64,000 nucleotides of DNA from Candidatus Poribacteria bacterium (GTDB taxonomy: Bacteria > Poribacteria > WGA-4E > WGA-3G), in the NCBI GenBank assembly GCA_958295815.1, contig OY282374.1:3504856-3568855 (forward strand), written 5' to 3'. The translations under genes and the position numbers were made by a program. Under the pieces are notes generated by a model, which was given only the letters and a program-made list of their open reading frames with translations, searched no databases and was not told the DNA's origin. Below are positions 62,587-64,000 of the stretch, in pieces (within the stretch, counting starts at the first letter, position 1; every line of letters starts with the position of its first letter).

Positions 62587-64000
62587 ATGAAAGCCTCAGA
62601 ACTCACCGTTAAATGCCTTGAAAACGAAAAAGTTGACTACATCTTCGGAATACCCGGCGAAGAAAACCTCGATTTAATGGATGCCCTGTTAGAATCGGAG
62701 ATCCAATTCATCCAAACTCGCGATGAACGTGGTGCCGCCTTCATGGCGGATGTCTATGGTCGCCTTACCGGTCGCGCTGGTGTATGCCTTGCGACCCTCG
62801 GTCCCGGAGCCATGAACCTTGTCACCGGAGTCGCTGATGCCAATATGGATAGAGCACCGCTCGTCGCCATCACGGGGCAAGCGAGTCTGGACAGGATGCA
62901 TAAAGAGTCGCACCAGTACATGGATGTCGTTTCTGTTTTCAAACCCATGACAAAATGGAATACACTCATCCACTTACCCGAAATCATCCCTGAATCCATC
63001 AGCAAAGCCTTCAAAACAGCAACGGGCGAAAAACCAGGAGCCACCCATATTGACTTTCCAGAAGACGTAGCGAGCATGGAGATCAACGCCGAACCCATCC
63101 GACACGACTTTCCGAGCGAAGCGGAACCGGTCGCCTCCTGTTTAGAACGCGCCGCACAGTTGATTAACGACGCGAAACAGCCTATTATCCTCGCAGGGAA
63201 CGGGGTCGTCCGTCAAGGTGCTTCTCGAATGCTTACCCAATTCGCAGAAATGACGAATATCCCGGTTGCTCACACCTTTATGGGCAAAGGGAGCATTCCG
63301 TGGACACATCGGCTTTCCTTACTCAGTGTTGGGTTGCAAGCCAACGATTTTGTCTCTTGCGGGTTTGACCGCGCAGACCTCGTCATCGCTATTGGCTATG
63401 ATATTGTCGAATACCACCCGAGCCTATGGAATCCAAATCGCGACAAGAAACTCGTCCATATTGACACGGAATCAAGCGAAAGCGATGCCGCCTATGTCAC
63501 TGATGTCGAAATGGTAGGCAACATTCGCCAGAGTCTCAGACATCTCATGGCACAAGAAATTTACCCTAAAGATTCAGAGTACGCCTCAAATACTTTACGG
63601 AAAATCATACTCGATCAACTCGATGAACACCGCGATGATACAGGGTTTCCGATGAAACCCCAAAAAATCTTGAGCGATGTCCGGTCCGTACTCGCTGAAG
63701 ACGATATTCTTATTTCCGATGTCGGCGCACACAAAATGTGGATAGCGCGGATGTATCCGTGCTATAAACCGAATACGTGCATCATATCCAATGGATTCGC
63801 TTCCATGGGCATTGCCGTTCCAGGGGCTATTGCTGCCAAACTTATCTATCCCGAACGCAAATGTTTGGCAGTTTGTGGCGACGGCGGATTCATGATGAAC
63901 TCCCAGGAGATTGAAACCGCTATGCGTGTCGGGGCTCCGTTTGTCACGCTTATCTTCAACGATGAAGCTTATGGACTTATTGAATGGAAACAAATGAACG
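62587..64000 (+). CDS. acetolactate-synthase-like TPP enzyme, 3' truncated by window edge
   Basis: An open frame from ATG 62587 runs to the window end (471 codons so far). The TPP glutamate is Glu47 in TRDERGAAFMADVYGR. The ATLGPGAMNLVTGVADANMD, GQASLDRMHKESHQYMD and FKPMTKWNTLIHLPE segments follow the catabolic AlsS/acetolactate-synthase-like type more closely than IlvB. The TPP-Mg motif begins at Gly431-Asp432-Gly433-Gly434. It is a second, distinct TPP enzyme in the window and has no small subunit or T-box nearby. Pyruvate-to-acetolactate is a likely reaction, but other decarboxylases of this family are possible. Confidence 0.85.
   Translation, partial: MKASELTVKCLENEKVDYIFGIPGEENLDLMDALLESEIQFIQTRDERGAAFMADVYGRLTGRAGVCLATLGPGAMNLVTGVADANMDRAPLVAITGQASLDRMHKESHQYMDVVSVFKPMTKWNTLIHLPEIIPESISKAFKTATGEKPGATHIDFPEDVASMEINAEPIRHDFPSEAEPVASCLERAAQLINDAKQPIILAGNGVVRQGASRMLTQFAEMTNIPVAHTFMGKGSIPWTHRLSLLSVGLQANDFVSCGFDRADLVIAIGYDIVEYHPSLWNPNRDKKLVHIDTESSESDAAYVTDVEMVGNIRQSLRHLMAQEIYPKDSEYASNTLRKIILDQLDEHRDDTGFPMKPQKILSDVRSVLAEDDILISDVGAHKMWIARMYPCYKPNTCIISNGFASMGIAVPGAIAAKLIYPERKCLAVCGDGGFMMNSQEIETAMRVGAPFVTLIFNDEAYGLIEWKQMN

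Overview
The window is a stretch of bacterial chromosome of moderate GC with no phage, plasmid, CRISPR or insertion-sequence signature. The gene content recalls Candidatus Poribacteria or a related environmental lineage: three phytanoyl-CoA dioxygenase (PhyH) proteins, a DUF1549/DUF1553 protein, a DUF6807/PmoA-like protein, family-5 solute-binding proteins (one fused to a dockerin), secreted FG-GAP and propeller proteins, and a subtilase ending in a Por/T9SS-type sorting domain. The intergenic spaces are rich in short palindromic repeats. The lineage call is inference from family content; no rRNA gene is present to confirm it.

Layout. 1-8700: catabolic and secreted genes (partial DUF6807, Gfo/Idh/MocA oxidoreductase, gamma-glutamyltransferase, NAD-dependent epimerase, DUF1549/DUF1553 lipoprotein, two secreted proteins sharing a C-terminal motif). 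8732-10680: a tRNA-guanine transglycosylase (TGT)-like gene, broken by one apparent missing base, whose C-terminal half carries the archaeosine synthase (ArcS) signature PC-x3-KPY-x2-S-x2-H. 10674-14071: iron alcohol dehydrogenase and a convergent two-propeller lipoprotein. 14490-32736: mostly housekeeping genes on the plus strand (glyA, folC, membrane pyrophosphatase, ilvD, a small beta-oxidation module, lactonase, tmk, holB, metG, AddB-like nuclease). 32988-37601: superoxide dismutase, then a branched-chain amino-acid locus ilvB-ilvN-ilvC headed by a complete T-box leader with its own promoter and terminator. 37652-42441: GNAT, FG-GAP protein, an AT-rich orphan gene, a barrel-sandwich/KOW protein and a PhyH protein. 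42472-56104: minus-strand block with a HAD hydrolase, an ECF sigma factor with a long C-terminal extension followed by two ABC-2 permeases, two PhyH proteins, a 2-hydroxyacid dehydrogenase and three tandem oligopeptide-type binding proteins. 56460-62298: a HEAT/TPR membrane protein convergent with a 1288-residue subtilase. The window ends inside an acetolactate-synthase-like gene.

How the genes fit together: ilvB, ilvN, ilvC and ilvD together cover acetolactate formation through dihydroxy-acid dehydration, and the T-box offers control by a charged-tRNA signal (a valine GUC specifier is the best reading). The enoyl-CoA hydratase-type protein and thiolase overlap at ATGA and form a fatty-acid oxidation pair without a visible hydroxyacyl-CoA dehydrogenase.

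The two items most worth a second look are the TGT-ArcS-like fusion in an apparent bacterium and the T-box outside its usual hosts. Several consensus sigma-70-type promoters (TTGACA or similar, 17-bp spacer, TATAAT-like) precede glyA, metG, sodA and the ilv T-box leader.
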